Source of the DNA: Heterohyrax brucei
Lineage: Eukaryota > Chordata > Mammalia > Hyracoidea > Procaviidae
NCBI GenBank assembly: GCA_028571685.1
Contig: CM053143.1
Coordinates: 195,183,829 to 195,247,828 of the forward strand
Length of the DNA: 64,000 bases
Direction: 5' to 3'
Of this stretch, positions 44,332-54,290 are shown one piece after another. The position numbers and the translations under genes are program-made. The notes beneath the pieces are model-generated. The model did no database searches. It was not told the origin of the DNA and was given only the letters and a program-made list of their open reading frames with translations. Position 1 is the stretch's first letter. Each line of letters begins with the position of its first letter.

Positions 44332-45182
44332 CTCTGTAACACTGAGGTGCCCTTATTAACATAAAAAAACAAAACCTTCCTCTGGGATTGCCTACGGCTA
44401 CGGGGGTCAGCACTCCAACACGTTTGGGGGGTTGGGTGACACAGTCAGCCCCACAGAAGCCACTGTCCCGTCTCCCTCCTCTGTGGCGGCGGGGGGCTCG
44501 GCTCACCGCCTGGGGTCATCAGCTGAGCACCTCCCTGCTGCGCCACCAGGGATCCTCACTGCAACCCGCCCAGGGAGGGCTTCGTGAGCTCCCTATGCAG
44601 GGCCTGGCAGCGGGATCAGTGAGCGGGCTCCCTCCTCCCCGCACGTTGCCCTTCCAGAGTCCCCTGCCCGGACCACGCCCGGCAAACAGGTGGCCCTCCG
44701 GAGGGCGGCAGAGTCTATTTTGGTGTGCCGGGAAAGGGCTGGCCTGTGCCTCCTTGGGCGGGAGACGTCAGCTGCCTCTTGACCCTCTGCCTGGCAGGCC
44801 CTGCCCTGGTCACAGACCTCCCCACTGGCTGCAGCCTCCGGGAACCCACTGAGTTGCCAGGAGGGGCCACCGTGGGAATGCCACGAGAGACAGGTAGAGC
44901 CCCCGCTCCTGGGCTCAGGCCTTGGGGAGGGCTGCTGTCTTCACTCTGCGGGACTGTCATGGTCTCTCTGGAAGCAGACACCCCACAGAGCAGGCCCGTG
45001 GTATGGAGGGCTGCAGGTGGGGTGCTGACTGTGGGCAGGGCTCCACAGACTTGCTGTCAGGGACCTGCCTGCGGCCCGTGTCACAGAGTCATTGAGCCTT
45101 GGCACATGCGGAGTGTGCTCCAGTGCCACGGGGAGAGGGGTGGTTCTCCGACTCCAGTGACGGGACCCTCTGGATCCACAGC
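44332..45182. other. GC-rich intronic sequence
   Basis: Nothing recognised. Confidence 0.45.
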
Positions 45183-45412
45183 CCCTCCCCCCTCCGCCCT
45201 CCCTTTGCTTCTTCCCCATCCCTAACTCCCCTCCCCCTCCCCCTCCCTCCGTCCCCTTCCGTCCCCACCCCCTCCCTCCTACCACCCTTCTCTTCCTCGC
45301 CTTCCTATTTTCCTTCCTCTCCCTTCTCCCCTCCCTCTCTCCCCTCATCCTCACCCCTCTCTCTTCCCCCTCCCTCTCATCACCCCTCCCTCCTCTCCCC
45401 CCCTCCTTTTGT
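45183..45412. repeat. C-rich polypyrimidine tract, about 230 bases
   Basis: Nearly uninterrupted C/T (CCCCTCCCCCTCCCTCCGTC type), an H-DNA/i-motif candidate directly before a MER5A copy. Confidence 0.92.
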
Positions 45413-45413
45413 G

Positions 45414-45551
45414 GCAGGGTTTGACCCCAGGGGACACTAGTCAGTGTATGGAGATGCTTGGTGGTCACAACACGGCAAGTGCCCCCGGCATCAGCTGCAC
45501 AGGACACCCCCCCGCCGTTGTCCAGAACCTCAGCAGTGCTGAGCCTGAGAC
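45414..45551 (+). mobile_element. MER5A (hAT-Charlie nonautonomous DNA transposon)
   Basis: CAGGGGACACTAGTCAGTGT, TGGTGGTCACAACACGGCAA, GCATCAGCTGCACAGGACAC and CTCAGCAGTGCTGAGCCTGA follow MER5A order. Confidence 0.8.
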
Positions 45552-46705
45552 ACCGTACTTGAAAAATGATGTCACTTCTCCCGGCTGTCAGCGTGAGTAC
45601 AGGGCACATTCAGCCGACTGTGCACCGCGAGCCCACACGCAGGGTGAGCACGGTGGCCGCAGCTGGGCTGGCCACGGCGGGGTTCTGAGGGGACTAGACT
45701 GGGGAGGAGGGGGAGGGGGAGAGGGAGGTGAGGAAGCCCGGACTCCAGGCAGAGGGCCATCGGGGTGCACCGCTGAGCTGGAGTGAGCCTGAGTTAGGGG
45801 TGCTCCCAGGTGGGTCTTGTGTCCTGTGGCTTCTGCCTCCACCCTGAAATGCTCTCTCTGTGGGTCCCAAGGCCCCTCAGGAGAGGAGTTCACTGTCATG
45901 CAGGCACCTCCTCTCTGGGTTTCGGACCACAGTCCGCCCTTTCCTGTGGCTTTCCCTCTGGTGTTTGGTACCAGTACCCCTTGTCTGTAGGTCCCCATCA
46001 GCACCTCACAGCTGGGTACTGCATGGGTATTGGCTGAAGGCAGCAACCCCCAAATCGGGCAGCGGGCAGCAGCCAGGCCAGTGTTGCGGTCAGCCCTGAC
46101 TGTGTGGGGCCGTCAAGCCCTCATCTGCGCTCTGGGAAGTGGGCTCGTTTGGCACCTCCCTGCATGGCGCTGTGAGCACACACGACTGATGGAGCCCCTG
46201 GGGTCACTGTCACCCTCCTGGAGGGTGAGCAGGCTCGGGGTCAAGTAGCATGCCCCCCTGGTTGGTGTCCTGGATTGTTCTGCAGGTTCCAGGGGACACC
46301 AAGAGCTGTGGGCACATGTTGGTGTCCATGGCTCAGCGGGGTTCCCATGCCCAGCGGCGAGGGTGTTCTCGCTAAGCTGTCACAGTGTCATCTCATGCCT
46401 CAGAGACACTGAGGACCGAGACAGACGCTAACATGCAAGATGGCACCAGGTCTGGAGACCCTGAGTGCACCTGGTGAGACAGCTCCACACTGGGGACATG
46501 CATCTTGGGATTAAGGCACCAGAGAGGCACTGCCACTGCAGCAGAGTGCGGACCTGTCGGTGAGACGAACTGAGGTGGCAGCTGCGACCGTGGGCACACA
46601 CAGGGCAGCCATACGCGGCTGACACAGGGCCGGGCAGCATGGGCCCTGCTGTGTGCGAGGTTTGCCACAGAGCTCACTCAGCTGGGCTGACAGCAGTGAG
46701 ACGAG
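45552..46705. other. GC-rich intronic sequence
   Basis: A G-rich patch (45700-45730) is the only feature seen. Confidence 0.45.
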
Positions 46706-47034
46706 TGATCCTATGGCTCAGTGGCAGAACCGTCCCCTTCTACCTGGGAGACCCAGGTTCCGTCCCAGCCCACGCACCGGTGCACAGCCACCACTGTCCT
46801 CCAGTGGAGGGCTGTGTGCTGCTGGGATTCTGAACAGGCGTCTATGGAGACCAGAGTCTGACTCGGAAGAAAAGTGTGGTGATCTTCCAAAGAGCAGCCA
46901 GTGAAAACCCTATGGATCCTGCCAGTCCTGTCCACAACCTGTGTGGGGACGGTGCAGGCTGGGCAGTGCTTCTTTCTATCACGTGGGGGGTCACCATGGA
47001 TTGGGGTGACTGGACAGCAGCCGACAGCAACAAC
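46706..47034 (+). mobile_element. AfroSINE, extended subtype (about 330 bases)
   Basis: It begins with a different head (CTATGGCTCAGTGGCAGAAC), continues with CCAGTGGAGGGCTGTGTGCT and GCCAGTGAAAACCCTATGGA, and ends in the common RTE-like tail (GGGTGACTGGACAGCAGCCG). Confidence 0.75.
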
Positions 47035-47055
47035 AGTGTGTACTGTTTAGGAGAA

Positions 47056-47660
47056 GTTCTATAGGTTTAACTATGAAACTCTTAGAAAAAATGTAGGCAT
47101 GAGTACCGGCGACCTTGGATTAGGTCATGGCTTCTTGGAAAAAAATGCAGGAATTGGACTCATCCAGAGTAAAATCGTCTGTCGTGCAAACGAGCCCCAT
47201 CAGGGAGGTCAGAAGACGGCGCAGAGAAGGCGGGCAATATCCGCCACTCAGTACCGGCCCAGGAGCCGACGGAGGCTACCGACGAGGCTACAGACAGCGC
47301 TTTGGCCGCGGGCTGCTGTATGTCCGGTGGCTGGGAGTCGGGACTGACTCAGAGGCACCAAACAGCAACAACATGTGACTCCACCGTGAAACGACGAAGC
47401 TAAAAAGGTGCAGGATCTTCCCAGAAGATCCCAGCGATCACCAACCCCATGAGGGGACAGCTGGCACCAGGCAAACACAGAGGGAACCGCAGTGAGGCCG
47501 CTCTGACATGGGACAGCCGTGACCAACGGCAGGTGGCACTGAGGGTTGCTGAGGGTGTGGGGAACCCTCGCCCTTCCGGAGGGCTGTGAGGTGGTGAGGC
47601 CACTTGGGAAAAGGGTTTGCAAACCTTCCTCAAAGGGTTTAACTGTCCTCACGTGCTGTC
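47056..47660 (+). mobile_element. Decayed L1 ORF2 fragment with internal RTE/SINE-tail insert
   Basis: 47056-47155 reads as L1 ORF2 (KLLEKNVGMSTGDLGLGHGF in pieces). 47376-47660 matches a later decayed part of L1 (GTTGCTGAGGGTGTGGGGAA; CTCAAAGGGTTTAAC). Between them, a segment ends in the RTE/AfroSINE tail (GAGTCGGGACTGACTCAGAG, CAACAACATG). Confidence 0.5.
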
Positions 47661-48379
47661 GCGCTGGTTCCCAGCAGCGCTCTTCCTGGCCCTGGGGACT
47701 TTCTGAAGGGCCAGGCCTTAGCAGGACCCCATCACACTGAGGCCTGGGTTGGGGGCAGCTGCCAACTTTGTGTCCCTGCCCACTGCCCCCCTAAAGATGC
47801 CCTCCTGCACCCGAGGGTCTGGGCAGCAAAGAGCTCTGTCCTGGTGAGCCCAGCCCTGGGGGAGCCTCTTGGGGTGGGGGTGAGCCAGCCTGGGGACCCT
47901 GCAAACCCTGCAGACCTGGGTTTGAATCCTAGCTGTGCTGGTTCTCTCTGCCCAGCACGGGGGCCGGCTGACCAGTTTTGGGTCGCAACTGCCGGATGCA
48001 GTGGCTGGCCTCAGCCTGGGCTCACGGTCTGGAGGACACTGTTGTCACAGAGACGCTGAGTTACCACGCTACCCCGCACATACAGAGCCCCGCAGTGTCG
48101 GAGTGGCTTCCTGTGTTGAGGGAGACCCTCAGGGCACCTGCTGTGTACCAGGCGCCGGAGATGCACCGCAGACCCAGGCGAGGTCACCGTGGGCCCAGTG
48201 CTAGCACCCCAGGGCAGAGAGATACCGAGATCAGCACCCATGGGAGCCCGCCGAGCCCTAGACTGGCCGGTCCTCTCCGGACACAGCTGTTTCCTGTGGG
48301 TGGCGCGTGTGTTGGGGGGTTGGCCCAGATGCCCACTGAGCCCCGTGTCCCAGGACGCCACCCGTGGCAGCCCTCCGCC
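47661..48379. other. GC-rich intronic sequence
   Basis: A MIR remnant (ACCTGGGTTTGAATCCTAGC) lies at about 47912-47931. No exon recognised. Confidence 0.45.
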
Positions 48380-49210
48380 GCCCCTCCGATGGGAAGGACC
48401 AGGCTTTTCCGGAGGTGAAGTGGGACCGGAAGCACGTGAGCGCCGGTGCAGGGAGGGCCGGAAGTGGCGGGGGGCGGGCGCGCCCGCGGAGTCGCGGGGA
48501 TCAGCCACGTGTCGGGGCGTCCACGTGACCGCCGGGGGTGTGGCCCCGCCCCGGGCTTGCGCATGCGCACCTCGGCCCCGGCAGGGCGCACCCTTCCCCA
48601 CTGCTGGGGTGGCACGGTCCCGCCCGGTTGTCCGTGGCCCCCTGCTCCCTCGGAGTCCCTGGGTGGCACAGATGGCGAGTGCACTCAGCCTGTAACTGAA
48701 AGCTTGGGGATTTGAGTCCACCAGACGTGCCTCGGAAAAAAGGCCTGGCGATCGATCGATTTGCCGAAAGCCAGCCGCTGATAACCGCTGAGAGCGCGTT
48801 TCCACTCGGACCCACTCGGGGTCACCACGAGTGAGGTCACCTGGAGGGCAGCTCGTTTGGGGGCTGTCTCACTTCCTCCATCTGTGGGGACGGGGAGGCA
48901 TTGCCGTCTGCTGCTTTTCCTTCCTTCCTTCCTCCCCGAGGGAGGGGCCCACTGTGCGCCGCCCACCCCCAAAGGCACAGCTGCTGCTCCCGGCACCCGG
49001 CCTTCGGTGACTGAGCCTTGAACGCAGACGGGGGGCTGGAGGGCTGAGCGCAGCCCCCGGGAGGTGGGCACGGCCAGCGCTCCCGGAGAGGACGGCGGGA
49101 GCCGGCCTGGGGTCGGGGTCGGGGGGGCCGCGAGCTGAGCCGGGGCTCTGTGGATTGGGGCGTGGGACGCTGGTGAGCGGGGGAGGCGCCCGAAGGGAGG
49201 GGGCTGCCTG
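48380..49210. promoter_or_regulatory. Intronic CpG island with promoter-like motif cluster
   Basis: This GC-rich, CpG-rich stretch lies deep in ABLIM2 intron 1 and is split by an AfroSINE at 48652-48861. Within 150 bases it holds ETS motifs ACCGGAAGC (48425-48433) and CCGGAAGTG (48458-48466), three CACGTG E-boxes (48433, 48506, 48522), a GC box (48544-48552) and a perfect NRF1 palindrome TGCGCATGCGCA (48558-48569). Such a set is typical of active CpG-island promoters. It may drive an alternative ABLIM2 first exon or an antisense noncoding RNA; direction cannot be told. Confidence 0.55.
48652..48861 (+). mobile_element. AfroSINE, long subtype, inside CpG island
   Basis: GGAGTCCCTGGGTGGCACAG, CCTCGGAAAAAAGGCCTGGC and CTCGGGGTCACCACGAGTGA are clear. 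Several CpGs survive, so it is either fairly young or lies in unmethylated DNA. Confidence 0.9.
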
Positions 49211-51007
49211 TGCTTGGAGCGGTGTCCTGGGGGCGTCTGTCCTGTCTGTCTCAGGCACCCCTGTCCCGTCTCCTCGGGGTGAGCTCTGTGGGCTGGAGGG
49301 GATACTCCCCTGCCGGGTCAGAACAGAGAGCTCCCTACAGCTTCCAGACCTCGGGGACCGGGCTGGGGGGTGAGCGGCCACACAGGGCCGTCCAGCGAGG
49401 AAGCAGCCTCCCTGGGACAGCAGGACGAGATGACTCCGGCCGGCATCCGCCAACCGTGACCTCTGCAGCTGTGCTGGTGTACCCCTGGGCCGGCCAGCGT
49501 CCTGGGGCGGGCAGGCCTCAGGGAGTGCCTATCCAAGGACCCCCCCCCCCCAGCTTTCAGCCCCTCCGGCTGGGTGCCCACCTCCTCCCCTTTGATTCCT
49601 CCCGTCCGAGAGCTCAGTATTCCTGGGGCCACCCTGGCACAGACAACAGGGTGGTGATCCACTCTCAAGCACGAAGCTTAGTGCCGCATCGTCGTCCCCG
49701 TGGCCCTGCAGCCTCTCGGAAGTGACTGAGCCCCTCCTCCTGGTCGCTGTGGGTCTGGGGTATTTCCATGTCATGGAGTTGTCATGTCACTGTGTCACAG
49801 GGCTGGCGCGCTTCTGCGAGAAACGTAGACCTTTCCCCCTTTGGCTTGTCCTTTTGGTGACTGGCCACGGGGACAGTGTGCTGCGCTGGACCCGTTCCTG
49901 TTGAAGGGCCCAATTTTTCCCGGTGTCAGGGAGGGTTCAGGGGAGGTGCCTGCGAGGAATCTAGGGGCCAACCCCCGCTGGATGGAAGTAGGCCTGACAC
50001 CCCACCCCCCCAGCCAGCCCAGAGATGACGAGCTCACCTGGTGCCCGGTGCCTGGAGAGAAGGGCTGCTGGTAGAGGGATTACAGCCGGGGATGGGGAGC
50101 CACTGGGGCCAGGCCTGGTGGAGGCTGAGGCTGAGGACCCCTGGTTGGGAGCTGGGGGTGGGGTGGGGCAAGAGATTGCGGGAGCTGCCTCAGGCCCGGG
50201 GTAGTCCATGGAGGGGACAGACCTCGTGGCACTGAATCTTCGCTATGCCCCGCCCCGACCCCACCCCCCCAGTTAAGTGCCTTTGCGCTGCGAACCTCTG
50301 GCACCTCGGATTCTAACTAGGCCAAGTGGGCGTGAGGGTATCTGCCCCCCGGGAGCCTCTGAAGGTTCCAGATGTCTCCCCAGACTCTGGCATTTCCCTT
50401 CCCACATCGGGATGTCACAGACGCCTTCTGTGGGGTAGGAGCCCAGTAGGGAGCAGGGGAGAGGGGCCGGAGGCCACTCCGGCCCCCATCTGCGCCCTGT
50501 TACATCATGGAATGAAGGGTAGGAATGCAGGAAGGGCTTTGTCAAGGTCAAGGTGAGGTGGTGGGTGAGACCTGCCAAGTGCTGCTTCAGAGGATTTGGC
50601 TTTTCACTGGATTCCAGAAATGAGATGCAGAGCAGAATGAGACCTGACGTTTCTCCTGAGAAGCAGGGGTTCTGAGGTTTTCTTCCCAGAGCAGAGAAGC
50701 TGCCTGGTTCCCGTTAGGGTCCCCCCAGCCTTTCAGCAGATGAGGATCCCTTCTGAAGAGCCGGAACAAATGGAAATCTGTGTAGTTGAAGCTGATCACC
50801 TGCTTAGGAAAAGACTCAGCGATGAAGGCAAGTGGAAATTTCCAAAGCCTTCAGGAACTGCCTCCAGCTTTTATCAGCCTCACTGCTTCTGCAATTCCGA
50901 GTCTGTCTGTAAGTCAAATTTGTGGGAGCATACAGTTACTATTTAACGTCAGTCTTAGAATACAGTATATATTTTGTCTTTATTTTTGCCTAGTCCCAAG
51001 AGAGGTG
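49211..51007. other. Intronic sequence, GC-rich then normal
   Basis: No exon or transposon recognised; a C9-C10 run occurs at about 49540-49551. Confidence 0.5.
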
Positions 51008-52300
51008 ATCCAGCCGAATGCAGAAATTACTAAACGGTATCATTAATATCACACACAAGTGAAATTTTGCTCAAGATCTTTCAAAAGTGACTGCAGCATG
51101 CACAGGCAAGGAGCTGCTGGAATTCAAGCCAGATTCAGAAGAGGACATGGAACCAGGATCTCACTGTTGCTGTCACATGGATCTTGGCTGAAAGCAGAGA
51201 ATACCAGAAAGATGTTTACGGGTGTTTCATTGACTGTGCAAAGGCATTCGGCTGTGTGGATCATAACAAAATATGACTAACACTGTGGAGAATGGGAATT
51301 CCAGAACACTTAATTGTACTCTTGAGGAGTCTGTATATGGATCAGGAGGCAGTCGTGCAAAGCGAACAAGGGGACACTGCATCGTCTAAAGTCAGGAGAG
51401 GTGTGCGTCTGGGTTGTAGCCTTTTAAATCTGTGTGCTGAGCAGATAATCTGGGAAGCTGGATTGTGTGAATTGGAACGAGGTGTCGGATTGGAGGCCGA
51501 CTTACTAACAACCTGCGTCATGCAGACGACACAACCTTGCTTGGTGGAAGTGAAGAGGATTTGAAACACTGGTGAAGGTCAGAGACCACAGCCTTCAGGA
51601 CGGATTGCACCTCAACATCAAGAACACAGAAGTCCTCACAACTGGAGCAATAAACAACGTTGTCATAAGTGGGGAAAGGATTGAGGTTGCCCAGGATTTT
51701 GTTTTACTTGGGTCCACAGTGAATGTCCATGGAAGCAGCAGTCAGGAAATCAAGACGCTGCACTGGGAAAATCTGCTGCAAAGGACCTCTTTAAAATACT
51801 GAAAAGTGAAGGTGTCACCGTGAAGACTCAGCTGGGCCTGAGCCAAGCCCTGGTATTTTCAGTTGCCTCAGATACGCATGAAGGTTAGACGAGACTGAGG
51901 AAGTCGTGCCTTTAAACGGTGGTGCTGGAGAAGAATGTTGAACGTGCCGTGGACCGCTGAAAGAACCAACAGACTGTTCTGGAAGAGGTACAGCCGGAGT
52001 GCTCCTCGGAAGCAAACATGGCGAGACTGGGTCTTACATACTTGGGACATGTTGTCAGGAGGGATCAGTCCCTGGAGAAGGACACCGTGCTTGGTAGAGT
52101 GGAGGGGCAATGATAAAGAGAAAGACCCTCATTTAGGCTTAAAGCACCCCAACCCAGCAGTGGATCAGTTGGGCTTAAAGCGTAACAGTGACTGTGGGCC
52201 TGGCGCAGGCCTGGGCAGTGTGTCATTCGGCTGTGCAGGGAGTCACTGTGAGTCGGAACTGACTCATGGCACCTGACAACACCCACAGCAACAACACAGC
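51008..52300 (+). mobile_element. RTE (BovB-like) LINE, 3' two-fifths, decayed
   Basis: The copy spans reverse transcriptase to the 3' end. Motif A survives as FIDCAKAF(D/G)CVDH in pieces, the next block as VRLGCSLLNLCAEQII, and the catalytic YADD region is degraded (CVMQTT). The C-terminal part reads ANMARLGLTYLGHVVRRDQ in fragments. The tail (GTGAGTCGGAACTGACTCAT, then CAACAACAC) is the one shared by AfroSINEs. Frameshifts and stops are numerous, so it is dead. It is the family expected to have mobilised the SINEs here. Confidence 0.88.
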
Positions 52301-52487
52301 AAAAATACTTAGGAATCCCTTCCAAACCCCTCGATGTCATGAGTGTTACAAAGTGGTGCATGTATCTGTTAGTACAAACTGTTGTATGTATTTAACTCTG
52401 ATTTTTAATATAATAGGGTTTATGGTAATTTATTATGAAGTGCAGATATTAGACGTTTAACCTGGGTGCTGCCTCTGTTCAAGACAA

Positions 52488-52683
52488 TGTTGGGTGCTAT
52501 CTAGCTGAATTCTGACTCACAGGGACCCCAGGGGACAGAGCACAGCTGCCCATACGGTTTCCCAGGTATCACCTGCCTGGGAGCAGGTTGCTGGGCCCTT
52601 CTCCTTGGAAGCTGCTGGGTGGATTCAAACCTTCCACGTTTTGGTTCACAGCTGAGCGCCTGACAGTTGCATCACCACGGCTC
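52488..52683 (-). mobile_element. AfroSINE, antisense
   Basis: AGCTGAATTCTGACTCACAG tail and ACGTTTTGGTTCACAGCTGA head region; the extra middle piece marks the longer subtype. Confidence 0.8.
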
Positions 52684-52700
52684 CTGATGTGTAAGATGCT

Positions 52701-52853
52701 AAAACCCAAACCAGCTGCTGTCAAGTTCATTCTGACTCGCTGACCCTGAAGGGCAGAGTAGGACTGCCCTGGGGGGTCTCCGAGGAGCCCCTAGTGGGTT
52801 TGAACTGCCAGCCTTTTGGTTAGCAGCTTGAGCACCTCACCCCGGTGCCCCTG
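52701..52853 (-). mobile_element. AfroSINE, antisense
   Basis: AAAACCCAAACCAGCTGCTG, GTCTCCGAGGAGCCCCTAGT and CAGCCTTTTGGTTAGCAGCT in order, immediately after the previous copy. Confidence 0.9.
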
Positions 52854-53346
52854 GGGTTTCTGTGTGACGGATGGTGGAGCTCACCTGCAGGCTGTCACCG
52901 TGTGCTAGTGGATTTACAGATGCCTGGTGGGAGCTCCGAGGCCCCCGGGGTGGCCGAGAGCCGCTGAAGGGGGTCACGCGTTCTTGAGTTCTCGTGGAAT
53001 CGGGTGTGGAGGGCAGAAGTCGGGCTCCTGGTGGGCTCAGAGCAGAGATGGGGGGGGCCACTGTCGGGGGCTGAGGCTGGGTTCCCAGCAGGGCAGGACG
53101 GTGGCCCCCTGGAGCTCATGAAGGTGGGTGGCAAGGAACCTGTAGAGGGGAGTTCAGTCGGTTCAGATGTCACCTTGGGCGTAGCTTTCTAGCCTTGTGT
53201 GGTCCCCTGACGAGCCACCTCAGCTTCACGGCCCAGAACAGCACTTCTGGTGCTGTCACGGGCTCTGCTGGCCCAGACACCAGAGAGGACGCCGTGCAGA
53301 GGGCCTGGCTGCTCTCCACGCTGTCTGGGTTGCGGTGAGGGGATCG
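52854..53346. other. GC-rich intronic sequence
   Basis: Nothing recognised. Confidence 0.45.
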
Positions 53347-53553
53347 GAGGCTGGGGGCGCTGGTCCGCCACCGCTGGGCTGGAGTGCTCTGGAGCCATCT
53401 CGGGGTGCCTATCCTGAGGCTGGGGGCGCTGGTCCGTCACCGCTGGGCTGGAGTGCTCTGGAGCCGTCTCGGGGTGCCTGTCCTGAGGCTGGGGGCGCTG
53501 GTCCGCCACCGCTGGGCTGGAGTGCTCTGGAGCCGTCTCGGGGTGCCTGTCTG
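53347..53553 (+). repeat. 69-bp minisatellite, 3 copies
   Basis: Units start GAGGCTGGGGGCGCTGGTCC at 53347, 53416 and 53485 and are over 95% alike. Since 69 is a multiple of three, a 23-residue peptide repeat appears on both strands. No splice or codon evidence supports translation. Confidence 0.95.
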
Positions 53554-53836
53554 GTGGCTGAGAGTAGCCGTCAGCGGGTGTCAGCTGGCCTGCCAGCAAA
53601 GCCCCTCCTGTGGCCCAGTCTGTGGTCACTCTGTGTGACTAGCTTGGGCTTCCTTACAGCACGGTGGCCAGGTTCCGAGAACACACGTCCTAGGAAAGCA
53701 AGATGGAGGTGTGGGCGTGTTGTGAGTCACATGGTACCGTTTCCACCGTATTCTGTCAGTCAGCACCGTCACCAGGCCCACCTGGGTGCAGGGGGAGGGT
53801 GTCCGGCCCCCACTGGATGGGATTAATGTCAGTATC

Positions 53837-54290
53837 TGTCATGGGTCAAGTTGTGTCGCCCTCAAACACAGGTATAGCCCTGTGGCTGGGCTGGGATTCC
53901 CCGTGTTCTACGATAGTCCTCCATTTGGTGGTTTTGCTGTGCTGTGTGTTAAAGGATTAGAGTGCGGCTGTGCATCCCTTCACAGGATCACCTCCCTGCT
54001 CCACTGTAAAGGGAGTTTCCCTGGAGGGTGGCCTGCACCACCGTTGATCTTTTCATACTGCAAGAGATAAAAGCGAAAAGAAGCAAGCAGAGAGTTGGGA
54101 ACCTCACATCATCAATAAAACAGTTCCAGGAGAAGAGCGCATCCTTCACACCTAAGGTTCCTGCGCTAAGATGCTCCCTGGACAAAGACTGATACGACAC
54201 CAGACTCTCCTCCAGAGCCAACCAGGGGGAGAGCCTTCCCCTGGAGTGGACATCCTGAATTTGGACTTAATAGTGTCATAGTGTAAGAAC
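53837..54290 (+). mobile_element. MaLR-type LTR, sense
   Basis: TGTCATGGGTCAAGTTGTGT head, CAAGAGATAAAAGCGAAAAG middle (TATA-like) and GAGCCTTCCCCTGGAGTGGA tail part. The terminal piece is missing. Confidence 0.78.

Noticed and set aside
51008..52300. Functional reverse transcriptase gene
   Set aside because: RT motifs are scattered over different frames with stops, and the catalytic YADD motif is lost.
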